The notes beneath the pieces are model-generated. The model was given only the letters and a program-made list of their open reading frames with translations. It was not told the origin of the DNA and made no database searches. 25,881 bases of DNA from Sphingobacterium sp. UBA5670. GTDB taxonomy: Bacteria; Bacteroidota; Bacteroidia; Sphingobacteriales; Sphingobacteriaceae. Both the position numbers and the translations under genes were made by a program. Below are positions 13,421 to 22,404 of this stretch, in pieces; within the stretch, counting starts at the first letter, position 1, and each line of letters begins with the position of its first letter. The DNA lies in assembly GCF_002420705.1 (NCBI RefSeq), contig NZ_DIIM01000029.1:56408-82288 (forward strand), read 5' to 3'.

Positions 13421-14215
13421 ATGATAGAAAATTCGGATATTGTCTATTCCTGTTACCACAAAGTGAGCCGAAAAGGAGAAAACTTTGTGGCTCAGCATAC
13501 GATTTCATACCAGATGTCGGGTAGTTTTATACTGGCAGACAACAAAGACAAGTATATTGCCAATCCGGGGGATTTTCATCTCATCAGGAAAAACCAGCTG
13601 GTGAAATTTGCGAAAATTCCACCACCAAATGGCACCTGTGAAAGCCTGAATATCTATTTGAGTGATGAAAATCTAAAGAATTTTGCGCAGGAATATCAGT
13701 TGCAGTCCGAACATGTAACGAAAGCAAATGTGCTGGTTAAAATTGATGTCAATTCGGTGCTTGAAAATTTTATCGCTTCGCTGCGCACCCTGCTCACGAG
13801 CAATCTGAATACCAAATCACTGACAGACCTGAAAATCAAGGAACTCTTGTTAATCCTCCTTCAGACGAAACCTGAACTCAAAAATATCCTGTTTGATTTT
13901 TCCGAACCGCATAAAATAGACCTTGAAGCGTTTATGAACCAGAATTATAGGTACAACGTCAATTTGGAGCGCTTTGCCCGCCTCACGGGTAGGAGCCTTG
14001 CCACGTTTAAGCGCGATTTTGAAAAGATTTTTCAAACCTCGCCGCATCAATGGATGCTCAAAAAAAGGTTGGACGAAGCACATTATCTCTTAAAGGAAGA
14101 AAAGAAATCTGCTTCTGACATCTTTGTTGATTTGGGCTTTGAAGATCTTTCTCATTTTTCCTCTGCTTTTAAAAAACAGTTTGGCTACAGTCCCAAAAGT
14201 TTAGCTAAAATATAG
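13421..14215 (+). CDS. AraC-family transcriptional regulator
   Basis: The 264-residue protein has an AraC-type cupin sensing half (GSFILADNKDKYIANPGDFH, about 33-60) and a C-terminal double HTH (about 165-262): NLERFARLTGRSLATFKRDF, then SASDIFVDLGFEDLSHFSSA and the ending KKQFGYSPKSLAKI. A TTG at 13382 would add 13 residues but lies inside the hairpin; ATG 13421 is preferred. It follows the aldehyde dehydrogenase in the same direction, so it may be cotranscribed and activate that gene through the 18-bp direct repeat at 11857-11897. The convergent MFS exporter ends 9 bases away and could be part of the same response, but nothing shows that directly. Confidence 0.92.
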   Translation: MIENSDIVYSCYHKVSRKGENFVAQHTISYQMSGSFILADNKDKYIANPGDFHLIRKNQLVKFAKIPPPNGTCESLNIYLSDENLKNFAQEYQLQSEHVTKANVLVKIDVNSVLENFIASLRTLLTSNLNTKSLTDLKIKELLLILLQTKPELKNILFDFSEPHKIDLEAFMNQNYRYNVNLERFARLTGRSLATFKRDFEKIFQTSPHQWMLKKRLDEAHYLLKEEKKSASDIFVDLGFEDLSHFSSAFKKQFGYSPKSLAKI

Positions 14216-14224
14216 TAGAAAGGC

Positions 14225-15637
14225 TTATGCGGCCTTCTGCACTTCTTTTTGTGCTGTAAGGCCCCTTAAATTCCTGCCGTCGCTCGGTTTGATTTTGAAA
14301 TATTCAATTAAAGATAGGAGGGACAAGGCTGCAATTAACTGTAATGCCAGGCTGAAATCCCGCATCTGATAAATGGTATCCTGATAATAACTACTGGCCA
14401 GGTGAAGAGTTACTGCTCCTAAGGCGATCCCCATACCAAGTGCCATTTGCTGCGCCGTATTATACAGCGTATTTGCATTGCTCATCTGCTCATTGGGTAT
14501 GTCTGCATAGGCCAGGGTGTTAAGGCTTGTAAATTGAAGCGAACGTGTAAGTCCGGAGAAAAAGAACACAATGGCGACAAGCCAGATCGGTGTCTGTAGG
14601 GAAAGCAGCGAAAGGCCGGCCGTAAACACCGTTAAAATAATTCCATTCCCGATCAAGACTTTACGGAAGTCAAATCTTCGTGTGATCCATATGGCTACGG
14701 GCTTCATGCTCATACTGCCCAGCATGTTGGCCATATAGAGGAGGCCTGCGTGAAATGGGCTCAGTCCAAAACCCAGCTGTAACATAAGCGGCAGGATAAA
14801 CGGAGCAACATTGATCACCATTCGAGTGATCGATCCAGAATAGACCGTAACCCTGAATGTCTTTATCTTGAGGACACTATAATCGATCAATGGGTACTTG
14901 ATACGTTTGGAGTGCCAGATGGAAACGGCCATTAGCGCAAAGCTTACAACAATAGTAACAATGGGTTTGGTATAATCTCCTTTGGCTGCACCGATCATTT
15001 CAGTACCCAGCATGATGCCGGCGAGACCGATCCCGCTGATAAAAAAGCCGATAATATCCAGTGGGCGGATATTTTCAGATTCCATCGCTGGAATAAATTT
15101 ATTGACTGCCCACAGCGCAAATACCCCGACGGGTACATTGATAAAGAAAATCCAGTGCCAGCTAAAATAAGTCGTAAAAAATCCGCCCAATACGGGACCA
15201 ATAATAGGACCCAATAATCCGGCCCAGGCAATATAGCCGATCGCATCGACCAGATCTTTCTTTGCGGTATGCTTTAGTACAATGAGACGGCCCACAGGTA
15301 CCATCAGTGCTCCGGCTGTACCTTGACAGATACGTGCGATCACGAAAGCTGTTAAGTTGGTACTCAGCCCACAGGCGATGGACGATAGTATAAATCCTAT
15401 AATTGCTGTATTAAAAACTTTTTTTGCACCGTAACGGTCGGCAATCCAGCCGCTGATTGGAATAAATACGGCCAACATGACCGTATACGAAGTAATGCCC
15501 GCACTGAGTTGTACTACATTGCTTTCAAAATCATGTGCCATTTTGGGTAAGGCCGTTGATATCGCTGTGGTGTCGAGCATCTCCATAAGTAGTGTGCCAC
15601 CAACAATGAGCGATATGATGCGTGATTCTTTCTTCAT
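14225..15637 (-). CDS. MFS multidrug exporter, DHA2 (EmrB/QacA, 14-TM) family
   Basis: This 470-residue inner-membrane protein has many hydrophobic segments, consistent with the 14-helix DHA2 group. Visible signatures are MLDTTAISTALPKMAHDF in the first helix (DHA2 motif LDxTIVNVALP), GWIADRYGAKKVF (motif A) after helix 2, RICQGTAGALMVPVGR (motif B, helix 4) and GPIIGPVLGGFF (motif C of antiporters, helix 5). It would export toxic organic compounds by proton antiport. The frame could extend to 15709, but the -7 box TACTTTTG at 15676-15683 lies inside that extension, so the start is MKKESRI at 15637. A 14-bp palindrome in the leader suggests repressor control; no TetR or MarR gene is adjacent. 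Confidence 0.9.
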   Translation of the reverse strand: MKKESRIISLIVGGTLLMEMLDTTAISTALPKMAHDFESNVVQLSAGITSYTVMLAVFIPISGWIADRYGAKKVFNTAIIGFILSSIACGLSTNLTAFVIARICQGTAGALMVPVGRLIVLKHTAKKDLVDAIGYIAWAGLLGPIIGPVLGGFFTTYFSWHWIFFINVPVGVFALWAVNKFIPAMESENIRPLDIIGFFISGIGLAGIMLGTEMIGAAKGDYTKPIVTIVVSFALMAVSIWHSKRIKYPLIDYSVLKIKTFRVTVYSGSITRMVINVAPFILPLMLQLGFGLSPFHAGLLYMANMLGSMSMKPVAIWITRRFDFRKVLIGNGIILTVFTAGLSLLSLQTPIWLVAIVFFFSGLTRSLQFTSLNTLAYADIPNEQMSNANTLYNTAQQMALGMGIALGAVTLHLASSYYQDTIYQMRDFSLALQLIAALSLLSLIEYFKIKPSDGRNLRGLTAQKEVQKAA

Positions 15638-15651
15638 TTTGCTCTTCTTCA

Positions 15652-15665
15652 ATCCCGAACGGGAT
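15652..15665. promoter_or_regulatory. Perfect palindrome in the MFS exporter leader (candidate operator)
   Basis: ATCCCGAACGGGAT is a perfect 6-2-6 dyad between the predicted transcription start and the start codon, a usual site for a TetR- or MarR-type repressor of an efflux gene. Confidence 0.45.
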
Positions 15666-15675
15666 ACATTTGCGA

Positions 15676-15683
15676 CAAAAGTA
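15676..15683 (-). promoter_or_regulatory. -7 promoter element of the MFS exporter
   Basis: TACTTTTG on the minus strand matches TAnnTTTG exactly and lies 39 bases before the chosen ATG. Confidence 0.6.
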
Positions 15684-15760
15684 AACCTATCCAAAAAAAG
15701 AAAAGTCATTTAAAGGCAATTAAATGTAGACAAATTTGCCTGCTTATGTTTTTTCCAAAT

Positions 15761-15773
15761 ACCTGAAACAGGT
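15761..15773. repeat. Short palindrome ACCTG-AAA-CAGGT
   Basis: A perfect 5-bp inverted repeat with a 3-base centre in the divergent gap between the MFS exporter and the efflux operon. It could be a regulator site; nothing else supports it. Confidence 0.3.
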
Positions 15774-15911
15774 GGACGAGCGGATGATGTTGCGGGTTGC
15801 CGCTAGACGATCGCTGGCGCTTGATTTTTACCCGGAGGAACGCAATTGCAACATGATGTTTACAAAAGCTTTCGCTACGTCAATGTTACATTAAGATCAG
15901 GTACCATTGTT

Positions 15912-15919
15912 TATATTTG
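15912..15919 (+). promoter_or_regulatory. -7 promoter element of the efflux operon
   Basis: TATATTTG is an exact TAnnTTTG match 47 bases before the ATG at 15966. It lies downstream of the alternative ATG at 15846, arguing for the shorter protein, and probably serves the small gene and the efflux genes. Confidence 0.55.
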
Positions 15920-15965
15920 TATCGTACATCAATCGAAATGGTGTGCATTAGATATCATACAACCT

Positions 15966-16334
15966 ATGTTAAGACGAGTCATATTTCAATTTCTCTTACT
16001 GATAAGTGCGATGCTGTTGATTGTGAAGCCTTTGATCGGATTTTCACTTTATCATCAGGCAAAGACGCAAGGGGAGAATGAGTTTATCACCGTTATCAAG
16101 GCCTTCAGTAAACGGAAACAGGAATACCTGGATTGGGTTGATGTCAAAGATAGTGTCTGTCTGACGCTCTCGCCACTTCGTCACTTTGTTGCTAAAGTAA
16201 AGGAGTTTTTCATTACCCACTTTTTCAACACGTTCTTTCCAAATTCCAGCACGTTTTCGATGGGCAACTTCCTGTCCAAGGCCTTATTGCCGCTAGATCG
16301 GCTATACCTGCGTAATCTTCAGCTCACTTTATGA
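15966..16334 (+). CDS. Small membrane-anchored or exported protein leading the efflux operon
   Basis: I do not recognise this 122-residue protein. It begins MLRRVIFQFLLLISAMLLIV, a signal peptide or single N-terminal membrane anchor with positive residues before it, so the remaining ~90 residues should face the periplasm. That part is basic and rich in Phe, Leu and His, with one Cys (KDSVCLTLSP), and ends LDRLYLRNLQLTL. The frame could start at 15846, but the extra 40 residues look noncoding and precede the -7 box. It lies 79 bases before the TolC gene, in the same direction. Small exported proteins also precede RND metal-efflux genes in some Bacteroidota; an accessory role in this pump is inferred. 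Confidence 0.65.
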   Translation: MLRRVIFQFLLLISAMLLIVKPLIGFSLYHQAKTQGENEFITVIKAFSKRKQEYLDWVDVKDSVCLTLSPLRHFVAKVKEFFITHFFNTFFPNSSTFSMGNFLSKALLPLDRLYLRNLQLTL

Positions 16335-16364
16335 TAAAAAAGCCATTTTAATCGTACTGAATGG

Positions 16365-16377
16365 GTCCCAGTGGGAC
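16365..16377. promoter_or_regulatory. Palindrome GTCCCAGTGGGAC before tolC (candidate operator)
   Basis: A perfect 6-1-6 dyad between the small gene and the TolC gene, 36 bases before the tolC start. Its TCCC/GGGA halves resemble the palindrome before the MFS exporter (15652-15665), though spacing differs. Confidence 0.35.
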
Positions 16378-16413
16378 TACAGACATTCATTTATTTTAAA
16401 ATAAGCTTTTTAT

Positions 16414-17802
16414 ATGTTTCAGAAACTTGTCCTTTTGGGGCATGTGCTGCTCTGCTGTAGCTTTTTTAGCTATGGCCAGGAGAACCATGTGCCTATCAAA
16501 CTCAACCAGCTGCTGTCTTCGGTATCGCAGCATGCGCCATCCTTACGTACCGACTACGTGCGTACGCAGGTACAGCAGGCCCGCGCAGCCGAAGTCAAAA
16601 ACAACCGTCTGCCAAGCCTCCAGCTGTCGTATCAGGCAGACGTCGGTTCCAATAATAATGTGCCCGGGCCTTACTTCGGATTTGGCTTGGTACCGACCAA
16701 TAATGGTGGTATCCGTGCCGATAATAATTATCAGGCTGTGAGCAGCAATCTTGGTATTGCTGCCTTCCAATGGGAGGTCTATAATTTTGGTCAATTCAAG
16801 GCCCAAGACCAGCTCGCGCAGTCGGAGGTGACCGTAGAGAACCGTCGGTTTGAGCAGTCTAAGTATGACCTGCAGTCCTTCACGATTTATAGTTATCTGC
16901 AGTTATTAAAATTGCATGACCTGATCGAAATTCAATCGCGCAGTATAGCCCGTAATCAGGAAATACGTCAGTCGATATTTGCGCTGGTCAAAAGTGGTAT
17001 TCGGGCTGGAGTGGATACCAGTATGGCGGATGCCGAAATATCGCGAAGCCAGCTTAGCCTTATCGAACTGGACAATCAGCAGCAGCAGTTGCAAATTCAA
17101 CTGGCTACTTTGGCCGGTATGTCCCCAGCGCAAATTGTAGCGGATACCACTGCCGAAAAGATTCTTTTCGAGCAGGTACAAAATGCACCCATTGAACTCG
17201 ATGGTGGCCGCCAGCATCCCCTGGTAGCCTACTATAATGCGTTGTTCGACAAAACGAAAATGGAAGAAAAGCTGGTCGCCAATAGTTACCGTCCCAAGCT
17301 GTTCCTTTCGGGGGCCGTCTGGGGAAGGGCATCCAGTGTTCAAAGTGATAATAGTTATGGGTCACTAGCCGATGGCTTTGGCCTGCAACGTGGTAATTAC
17401 CTCGTTGGTATGGGGATCAACTACAACCTGTTTGACCTGCGCCGTAAAAAGGTAAAACTCCATACGCAACGCCTTATGGTAGACGAGGCTGGGCAAAAGC
17501 TACAGGAACAACAGGCCAACATCGCCATGAATATTGCACAGTCTACCACGGAAGTGGAGACTGCTGAAAGACGTCTGAAGGAAATTCCGCGTCAGACTAA
17601 GGCTGCAAACGCCGCTTACCGCCAGAAGTTTTCCTTGTATAAGAATGGACTGATTGATATCGTGGAGGTCAATGTTGCCCAAAATATGCTCAATCAGGCA
17701 GAGCGCGATTATATCACCGCCAAGTATAATTATTATCTGGCATTGTTCCATCAGGTGGTGGCACAAAACAATGTCGATGGCTTTCTTCAACTTTTTAACT
17801 AA
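16414..17802 (+). CDS. TolC-family outer-membrane efflux channel
   Basis: The 462-residue protein has a signal peptide (MFQKLVLLGHVLLCCSFFSYGQ, cleaved near residue 22) and the internally repeated alpha-helical coiled-coil architecture of outer-membrane factors: long Gln/Ala/Leu-rich helices such as VRTQVQQARAAEVKNNRLPS and the second-repeat YRQKFSLYKNGLIDIVEVNV. No lipobox is seen, unlike OprM or CusC. It forms the trimeric exit duct for the RND pump encoded 6 bases downstream. Order is channel, pump, adaptor; the more usual order is adaptor, pump, channel. Confidence 0.92.
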   Translation: MFQKLVLLGHVLLCCSFFSYGQENHVPIKLNQLLSSVSQHAPSLRTDYVRTQVQQARAAEVKNNRLPSLQLSYQADVGSNNNVPGPYFGFGLVPTNNGGIRADNNYQAVSSNLGIAAFQWEVYNFGQFKAQDQLAQSEVTVENRRFEQSKYDLQSFTIYSYLQLLKLHDLIEIQSRSIARNQEIRQSIFALVKSGIRAGVDTSMADAEISRSQLSLIELDNQQQQLQIQLATLAGMSPAQIVADTTAEKILFEQVQNAPIELDGGRQHPLVAYYNALFDKTKMEEKLVANSYRPKLFLSGAVWGRASSVQSDNSYGSLADGFGLQRGNYLVGMGINYNLFDLRRKKVKLHTQRLMVDEAGQKLQEQQANIAMNIAQSTTEVETAERRLKEIPRQTKAANAAYRQKFSLYKNGLIDIVEVNVAQNMLNQAERDYITAKYNYYLALFHQVVAQNNVDGFLQLFN

Positions 17803-17808
17803 TTACTT

Positions 17809-20800
17809 ATGTCACTTGTCACAGCTGCTTTACGAAGGCCGATTACCACAGTGATCATCACCCTGAGCCTGCTGCTCTTTTCGGTACTCGCCGTACTGAA
17901 AATACCGATTGATATCTTTCCGCAGCTCAATTCACCGACAATTTACGTCATTGAATCTTACGGTGGGATGTCCCCGCAACAAATGGAAGGTTTTTTCTCC
18001 TCCCGGATGCAGGATCAGTTTCTCTATGTCAACGGAATCAAAAATATATCCGCCAAAAATATTCAGGGCCTTACGCTCTTAAAACTTAGTTTCTACGAAA
18101 ATACCGATATGGCCGAAGCCTCAGCGCAGGTGGCGCTGCAGGTAAACCGGGCCATGAAGTTTTTCCCGCCAGGGGCATTGCCACCACAGGTAGTTCGTTT
18201 TGATGCTTCTTCTTTACCTGTGGGGCAGCTGGTCCTTTCTTCCAAGACAAGAAGCCTCAAAGAGATCTACGATATGGCGAGCACGTTGGTGCGGCCCATG
18301 TTTTCTGCGGTACCGGGCCTCTCCGCACCGCCACCCTTTGGAGCCAACTCCAGGACGATCACGGTCAATGTAGACCCTAATAAATTGCGGAGTTACAACT
18401 TGACTGCCGACGAAGTGGTGATGGCATTATCCAAATTTAACGTGATGTCACCATCAGGCAATCTCCACCTCAACAATACGATGTATGTGACCACCATCAA
18501 TTCACTGATCAAGAATGTTGCAGATTTCTCCAATATTCCTATTCTGACAAAAAATGGGATCCCGATTTATATCAAAGATGTCGCACGCGTGTCGGACGCT
18601 TCGGATGTGACGGTCAGTTACGCACTGATCAATGGTCGGCGCTCAGTTTATATTCCTGCCGTTAAGACTTCAGATGCTTCCACCTGGGCAGTGGTCAGCA
18701 ACCTAAAGGCCAAGCTGCCGGAAATCCAGAACCTGCTTCCTGAAGATGTCAAGGTGTCTTACGAATTTGACCAGTCCGTAGCGGTTATGAATTCGGTGCA
18801 GAGTCTTTTACACGAAGGTGGGCTCGGTGCTTTGCTTACTGGCCTGATGGTACTCTTGTTTCTGCGCGACTGGCGAAGCAGCTTGATCGTGATCGTCACC
18901 ATACCAGTGTCCATTTTGATCGGTGTCTTGCTGCTCACACTGTTTGGCCAGACCATCAATATTATGACCTTGAGCGGTTTGGCACTAGCCATCGGTATCC
19001 TGGTCGATCAGGCCACGGTGACCATCGAAAGCATACACCAGCATCAGGAACAGGGTACACACAAACGTAAGGCGATCTATCATGCCTGTCAGGAGATCGC
19101 TGTTTCGCTGCTCTTGATCCTGTTCTGTATTTTGGCTGTATTTGCACCTTCCTTTATGATGACGGGAATTCCCCGGGCCATGTTTTTGCCACTTTCTTTA
19201 TCCATTGGATTGACAATGATCGCCTCTTATTTCATGGCGCAGACCTTGGTACCTATTTTATCCAATTGGCTGCTCAAAGAGCATCATATCGGGCACTTCA
19301 AGTCAGACTCTCCGGGCTTTTTCGATAAGATCAAAAAGCGTTATCGCTATAGCTTATATCGCAGCATGCGCCATAAGGGTAAAATTATCATCGGTTATCT
19401 GCTGCTCATGCTGGCTTGTGCGGCGGCGGCATTTGTCTACATCGGCAAGGATATGATGCCCAAAGTTAATAATGGGCAGTTTCAGTTGCGGATCAAAGAG
19501 CCCGATGGAACCAGGCTGGAGCGTACCGAAGAGTCCGTCAAACAGGTCCTGCAAGTAATCGATAGTACGGTCAACCATCAGGTTGCCATCAGTTCGGCCT
19601 ATGTAGGCCTAGTGCCCAGCAGCTATGGGGTCAGCAACCTCTATGTATTCAATACCGGGACGCATGAAGCTGTTATTCAGGTCAACCTGAATGCAGACTA
19701 TCATGTCAATATGGACGAACTCAAAGATGTTTTACGGCGTAACATCCACTTCAAACTCCCCAATTTGCGTCTGAATTTTGAACCTATTGATATGACCGAA
19801 AAGATTATGAGCCAGGGAGCTGCGACACCGATCGAAGTGCGTGTCGCAGGTAAGAAAATGGACGAATTGAAGGTCTACGCGGATAAGGTTGTCGGTTCAT
19901 TGCGGCATATCGGCTATCTGCGTGATGTGCAGATCGCGCAGCCCCTCCGGCTGCCGACCATTTCGATTGCCATCGACCGCCTCAAAGCCTCACAGCTTGG
20001 TCTGCAGATGGATGATATTGCCCGGTCGGTAACAGCCAGTACGTCATCGAGCCGATTTACGCAGAAGATCCAATGGCTCGATGAAAACAATACCTATACC
20101 TATCAGGTACAGGTGCAGGTGCCTGAATATGTGATGAATACAATGGACGAGCTGCGCGAAATTCCACTCGTGAAAGGGCAGCTCACACCGACCTTGGGCG
20201 ATATCGCCAGTTTCAATACACAATATTTACCGGGTGAGTATGACCGGCAGGGGCCAAGACGGTATTTGACCGTGATGGCAAATATCCATAAGAAGGACCT
20301 GGGGACAGCAACAGCCGATGTGCAACAAGCTATTCGTGAACTCCCGGCTCCGCCGCGTGGTGTTGTGGTGGAAATGAAGGGGATGTCGACACTATTGCTC
20401 GATACCATGGGTAGTTTGCAATTAGGGCTAGCCTGCGCAGTTGTTGTAATATTTCTGCTGTTGGCGGCGAATTATCAGAGTGTCAAGCTTTCGCTGACCG
20501 CATTGGTCACTATTCCTGCAGTGATCTTAGGATCTTTGGCGATGCTTTTGCTCACAGGGTCTACACTCAATCTGCAATCTTACATGGGTATGATTATGTC
20601 TACGGGGGTATCCGTCGCCAATGCGATCCTGATCGTGTCCAATGCGGAAGTACTGCGGCTGGACTTTCGTAATGCCAGGACAGCAGCGCTGGCCAGTGCG
20701 ACAACGCGGCTACGTCCGATCCTGATGACCAGTATGGCCATGATTGCCGGTATGATTCCCATGGCCATGGGAATGGGAGAGACGGGTGAACAGGCGGCTC

Positions 20801-20982
20801 CATTGGGCCGGGCCATTATCGGTGGCCTGTTTGCCTCCACATTTGCAGCTCTCTTTATTCTGCCGCTCCTGTTTGTGTGGATGAAGGAAAAATCCAAGTT
20901 CGACTCCGAATCACTCTTGCCGCAGGATGAGCCTGATTATCGGAAGCCATTGATGGAAAAAGAAGCGTATAGTGTAAACTAA
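17809..20982 (+). CDS. RND-family efflux pump, inner-membrane permease subunit
   Basis: The 1057-residue protein has full RND architecture: TM1 (RPITTVIITLSLLLFSVLAV), porter domain 1, TM2-TM6 (about 335-500), TM7 (about 523-545), porter domain 2 and TM8-TM12 (about 870-1030). It is closer to drug pumps (HAE1-like) than to CusA. The proton relay is unusual: TM4 reads GILVDQATVTIES, with Asp400 and then Gln401 where AcrB has Asp407-Asp408, and TM10 reads GVSVANAILIV with Ala937 where AcrB has Lys940. A subgroup of RND pumps shares the lysine-free TM10 pattern, so this is probably a functional variant using the single Asp. The substrate is unknown. It starts 6 bases after tolC. Confidence 0.93.
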   Translation: MSLVTAALRRPITTVIITLSLLLFSVLAVLKIPIDIFPQLNSPTIYVIESYGGMSPQQMEGFFSSRMQDQFLYVNGIKNISAKNIQGLTLLKLSFYENTDMAEASAQVALQVNRAMKFFPPGALPPQVVRFDASSLPVGQLVLSSKTRSLKEIYDMASTLVRPMFSAVPGLSAPPPFGANSRTITVNVDPNKLRSYNLTADEVVMALSKFNVMSPSGNLHLNNTMYVTTINSLIKNVADFSNIPILTKNGIPIYIKDVARVSDASDVTVSYALINGRRSVYIPAVKTSDASTWAVVSNLKAKLPEIQNLLPEDVKVSYEFDQSVAVMNSVQSLLHEGGLGALLTGLMVLLFLRDWRSSLIVIVTIPVSILIGVLLLTLFGQTINIMTLSGLALAIGILVDQATVTIESIHQHQEQGTHKRKAIYHACQEIAVSLLLILFCILAVFAPSFMMTGIPRAMFLPLSLSIGLTMIASYFMAQTLVPILSNWLLKEHHIGHFKSDSPGFFDKIKKRYRYSLYRSMRHKGKIIIGYLLLMLACAAAAFVYIGKDMMPKVNNGQFQLRIKEPDGTRLERTEESVKQVLQVIDSTVNHQVAISSAYVGLVPSSYGVSNLYVFNTGTHEAVIQVNLNADYHVNMDELKDVLRRNIHFKLPNLRLNFEPIDMTEKIMSQGAATPIEVRVAGKKMDELKVYADKVVGSLRHIGYLRDVQIAQPLRLPTISIAIDRLKASQLGLQMDDIARSVTASTSSSRFTQKIQWLDENNTYTYQVQVQVPEYVMNTMDELREIPLVKGQLTPTLGDIASFNTQYLPGEYDRQGPRRYLTVMANIHKKDLGTATADVQQAIRELPAPPRGVVVEMKGMSTLLLDTMGSLQLGLACAVVVIFLLLAANYQSVKLSLTALVTIPAVILGSLAMLLLTGSTLNLQSYMGMIMSTGVSVANAILIVSNAEVLRLDFRNARTAALASATTRLRPILMTSMAMIAGMIPMAMGMGETGEQAAPLGRAIIGGLFASTFAALFILPLLFVWMKEKSKFDSESLLPQDEPDYRKPLMEKEAYSVN

Positions 20983-21127
20983 AAAATATAGTGCTCTTTC
21001 GGAATCGACATCCAGCAGTACGAACTGCGATGATATAGAAGGAAGTTACTATGGAACGGGAACAGAATCGTATAAAAATATAAAATCGCCAAAGGCAGCA
21101 TGTATGCCTTAAAGACATAATTGAGAA

Positions 21128-22237
21128 ATGAACAAGAAAACCAAAGGGATGAAAAAAATAGGCTATTTAATAATACTGGTGGGCTTACTTTCCGCTTGCG
21201 GTCACACCGAAAAGCCGATTGATCTGACGCCGAAAAATCCGGCTAAAGCCAGTACCTATCAAACAACAGTAATACAGGAGAAAGTCATGTCCAGCAGTGT
21301 GCGTTTACCTGGTAAGCTCAAACCTTTTAACGAGGTAAATATCTACGCCAAAATGAACAGCTTTGTCAAGCACATCTATGTGGACAGAGGAGCAATAGTC
21401 AAAAAAGGGCAGCTGCTGATGCAGCTGGAGGCACCAGAAATGCTCGCTGCGGTACAGTCGGCGCATTCGCGCTTTGTGCAGGCACAGGAGACCGCCTCTG
21501 CAAGTAAGGATAAATACAAAAGGCTCAAAAATGCCGCACAGGAAGAAGGAGCGGTATCACCACTTGATCTGGACAATGCGCTTTCAAAGATGAAAGGGGA
21601 TGAAGCGGTAGCTATGTCGGAAAAAGCAAATGTGGAAGAGGTTGAAATGCTGCAGTCTTATCTGAATATCAAAGCGCCATTCAATGGTGTGATTGTACAG
21701 CGTAACGTTTCTGAAGGAGCACTGGTCGGACCGGGAAAAGGAAATGATCAACCCCTTTTGATCCTGCAGGATCTCAACAAATTAAGGCTGGAAGTACAGA
21801 TCCCTGAGACCTATGTTGATAAAGTTGATCTTTCGAAAAAGGTAGCTTATCGTTTTAATAATAAACCGAATAAGGTATTTGAAGGGATGATTGCGCGTTC
21901 GGCAAATTCTTTGGGCGCCATGCAGTCCGAAGCGATAGAGGTAGATGTCGCCAACTCGGATAACAAACTCAAGCCCGGTTTATATTGTGAAGTGGATATT
22001 CCATTGTCTGCCGGAGCCAATTCTTTATTGGTGCCATCCAATAGTATTGTACGTTCGACAGAAAGGCAGTATGTGATCCAGCTTATAGCTGGCAAGACAC
22101 ATTTTGTGGATATCAAAGAAGGTGTATCCACGCATGATTCTACCGAAGTTTTTGGTAAGCTAAACAAGAGTGATCAGATCTTGCTGCATGCCAATGACGA
22201 AATCAAGGAGGGGGTCAAACTTCCCCTGGAAAAATAG
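21128..22237 (+). CDS. RND efflux periplasmic adaptor (membrane fusion protein), lipoprotein
   Basis: The 369-residue protein begins with a lipoprotein signal peptide, with lipobox LLSAC and lipidated Cys24. It then has the split lipoyl (biotinyl-like) domain (VNIYAKMNSFVKHIYVDRGA and later YLNIKAPFNGVIVQRNVSEG), a coiled-coil hairpin between them (about 100-175), a beta-barrel domain (LRLEVQIPETYVDKV) and a membrane-proximal domain. It bridges the RND pump and the TolC channel. The start is 145 bases after the pump stop, a gap containing a small AAGGCA/TGCCTT hairpin (21092-21110) that could tune its expression. An internal ATG at 21149 is an equally possible start. Confidence 0.92.
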   Translation: MNKKTKGMKKIGYLIILVGLLSACGHTEKPIDLTPKNPAKASTYQTTVIQEKVMSSSVRLPGKLKPFNEVNIYAKMNSFVKHIYVDRGAIVKKGQLLMQLEAPEMLAAVQSAHSRFVQAQETASASKDKYKRLKNAAQEEGAVSPLDLDNALSKMKGDEAVAMSEKANVEEVEMLQSYLNIKAPFNGVIVQRNVSEGALVGPGKGNDQPLLILQDLNKLRLEVQIPETYVDKVDLSKKVAYRFNNKPNKVFEGMIARSANSLGAMQSEAIEVDVANSDNKLKPGLYCEVDIPLSAGANSLLVPSNSIVRSTERQYVIQLIAGKTHFVDIKEGVSTHDSTEVFGKLNKSDQILLHANDEIKEGVKLPLEK

Positions 22238-22259
22238 GTTTAATGCTTTTATTTGATAG

Positions 22260-22295
22260 GTATGAAAGGTTTCTTGGAAACCTTTCATACTTTTT
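22260..22295 (+). terminator. Intrinsic terminator of the efflux operon
   Basis: A perfect 14-bp stem GTATGAAAGGTTTC/GAAACCTTTCATAC with a 3-base loop is followed by five T, 22 bases after the adaptor stop. Confidence 0.9.
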
Positions 22296-22404
22296 AAATT
22301 AGTCGGATCAGCGCTTTGAAGCAAAGATCCCTATTGCTTGATCTTGTGCAGGGACACAACCGTACCGCTAGATAACATCATGGCGGCGAAGTTGGGGGTG
22401 GAAC

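Noticed and set aside
15730..15894. 54-codon plus-strand open frame (residues include LKQVDERMMLRVAARR) in the gap before the efflux operon
   Set aside because: No start codon near a promoter, no family recognised, length within chance expectation, and its end is just before the -7 box of the next gene.
17105..17365. Long minus-strand frames inside tolC and the RND pump gene (also 20103-20408 and 20580-20897)
   Set aside because: They are antisense shadows of strongly supported genes, with no plausible domain or promoter.
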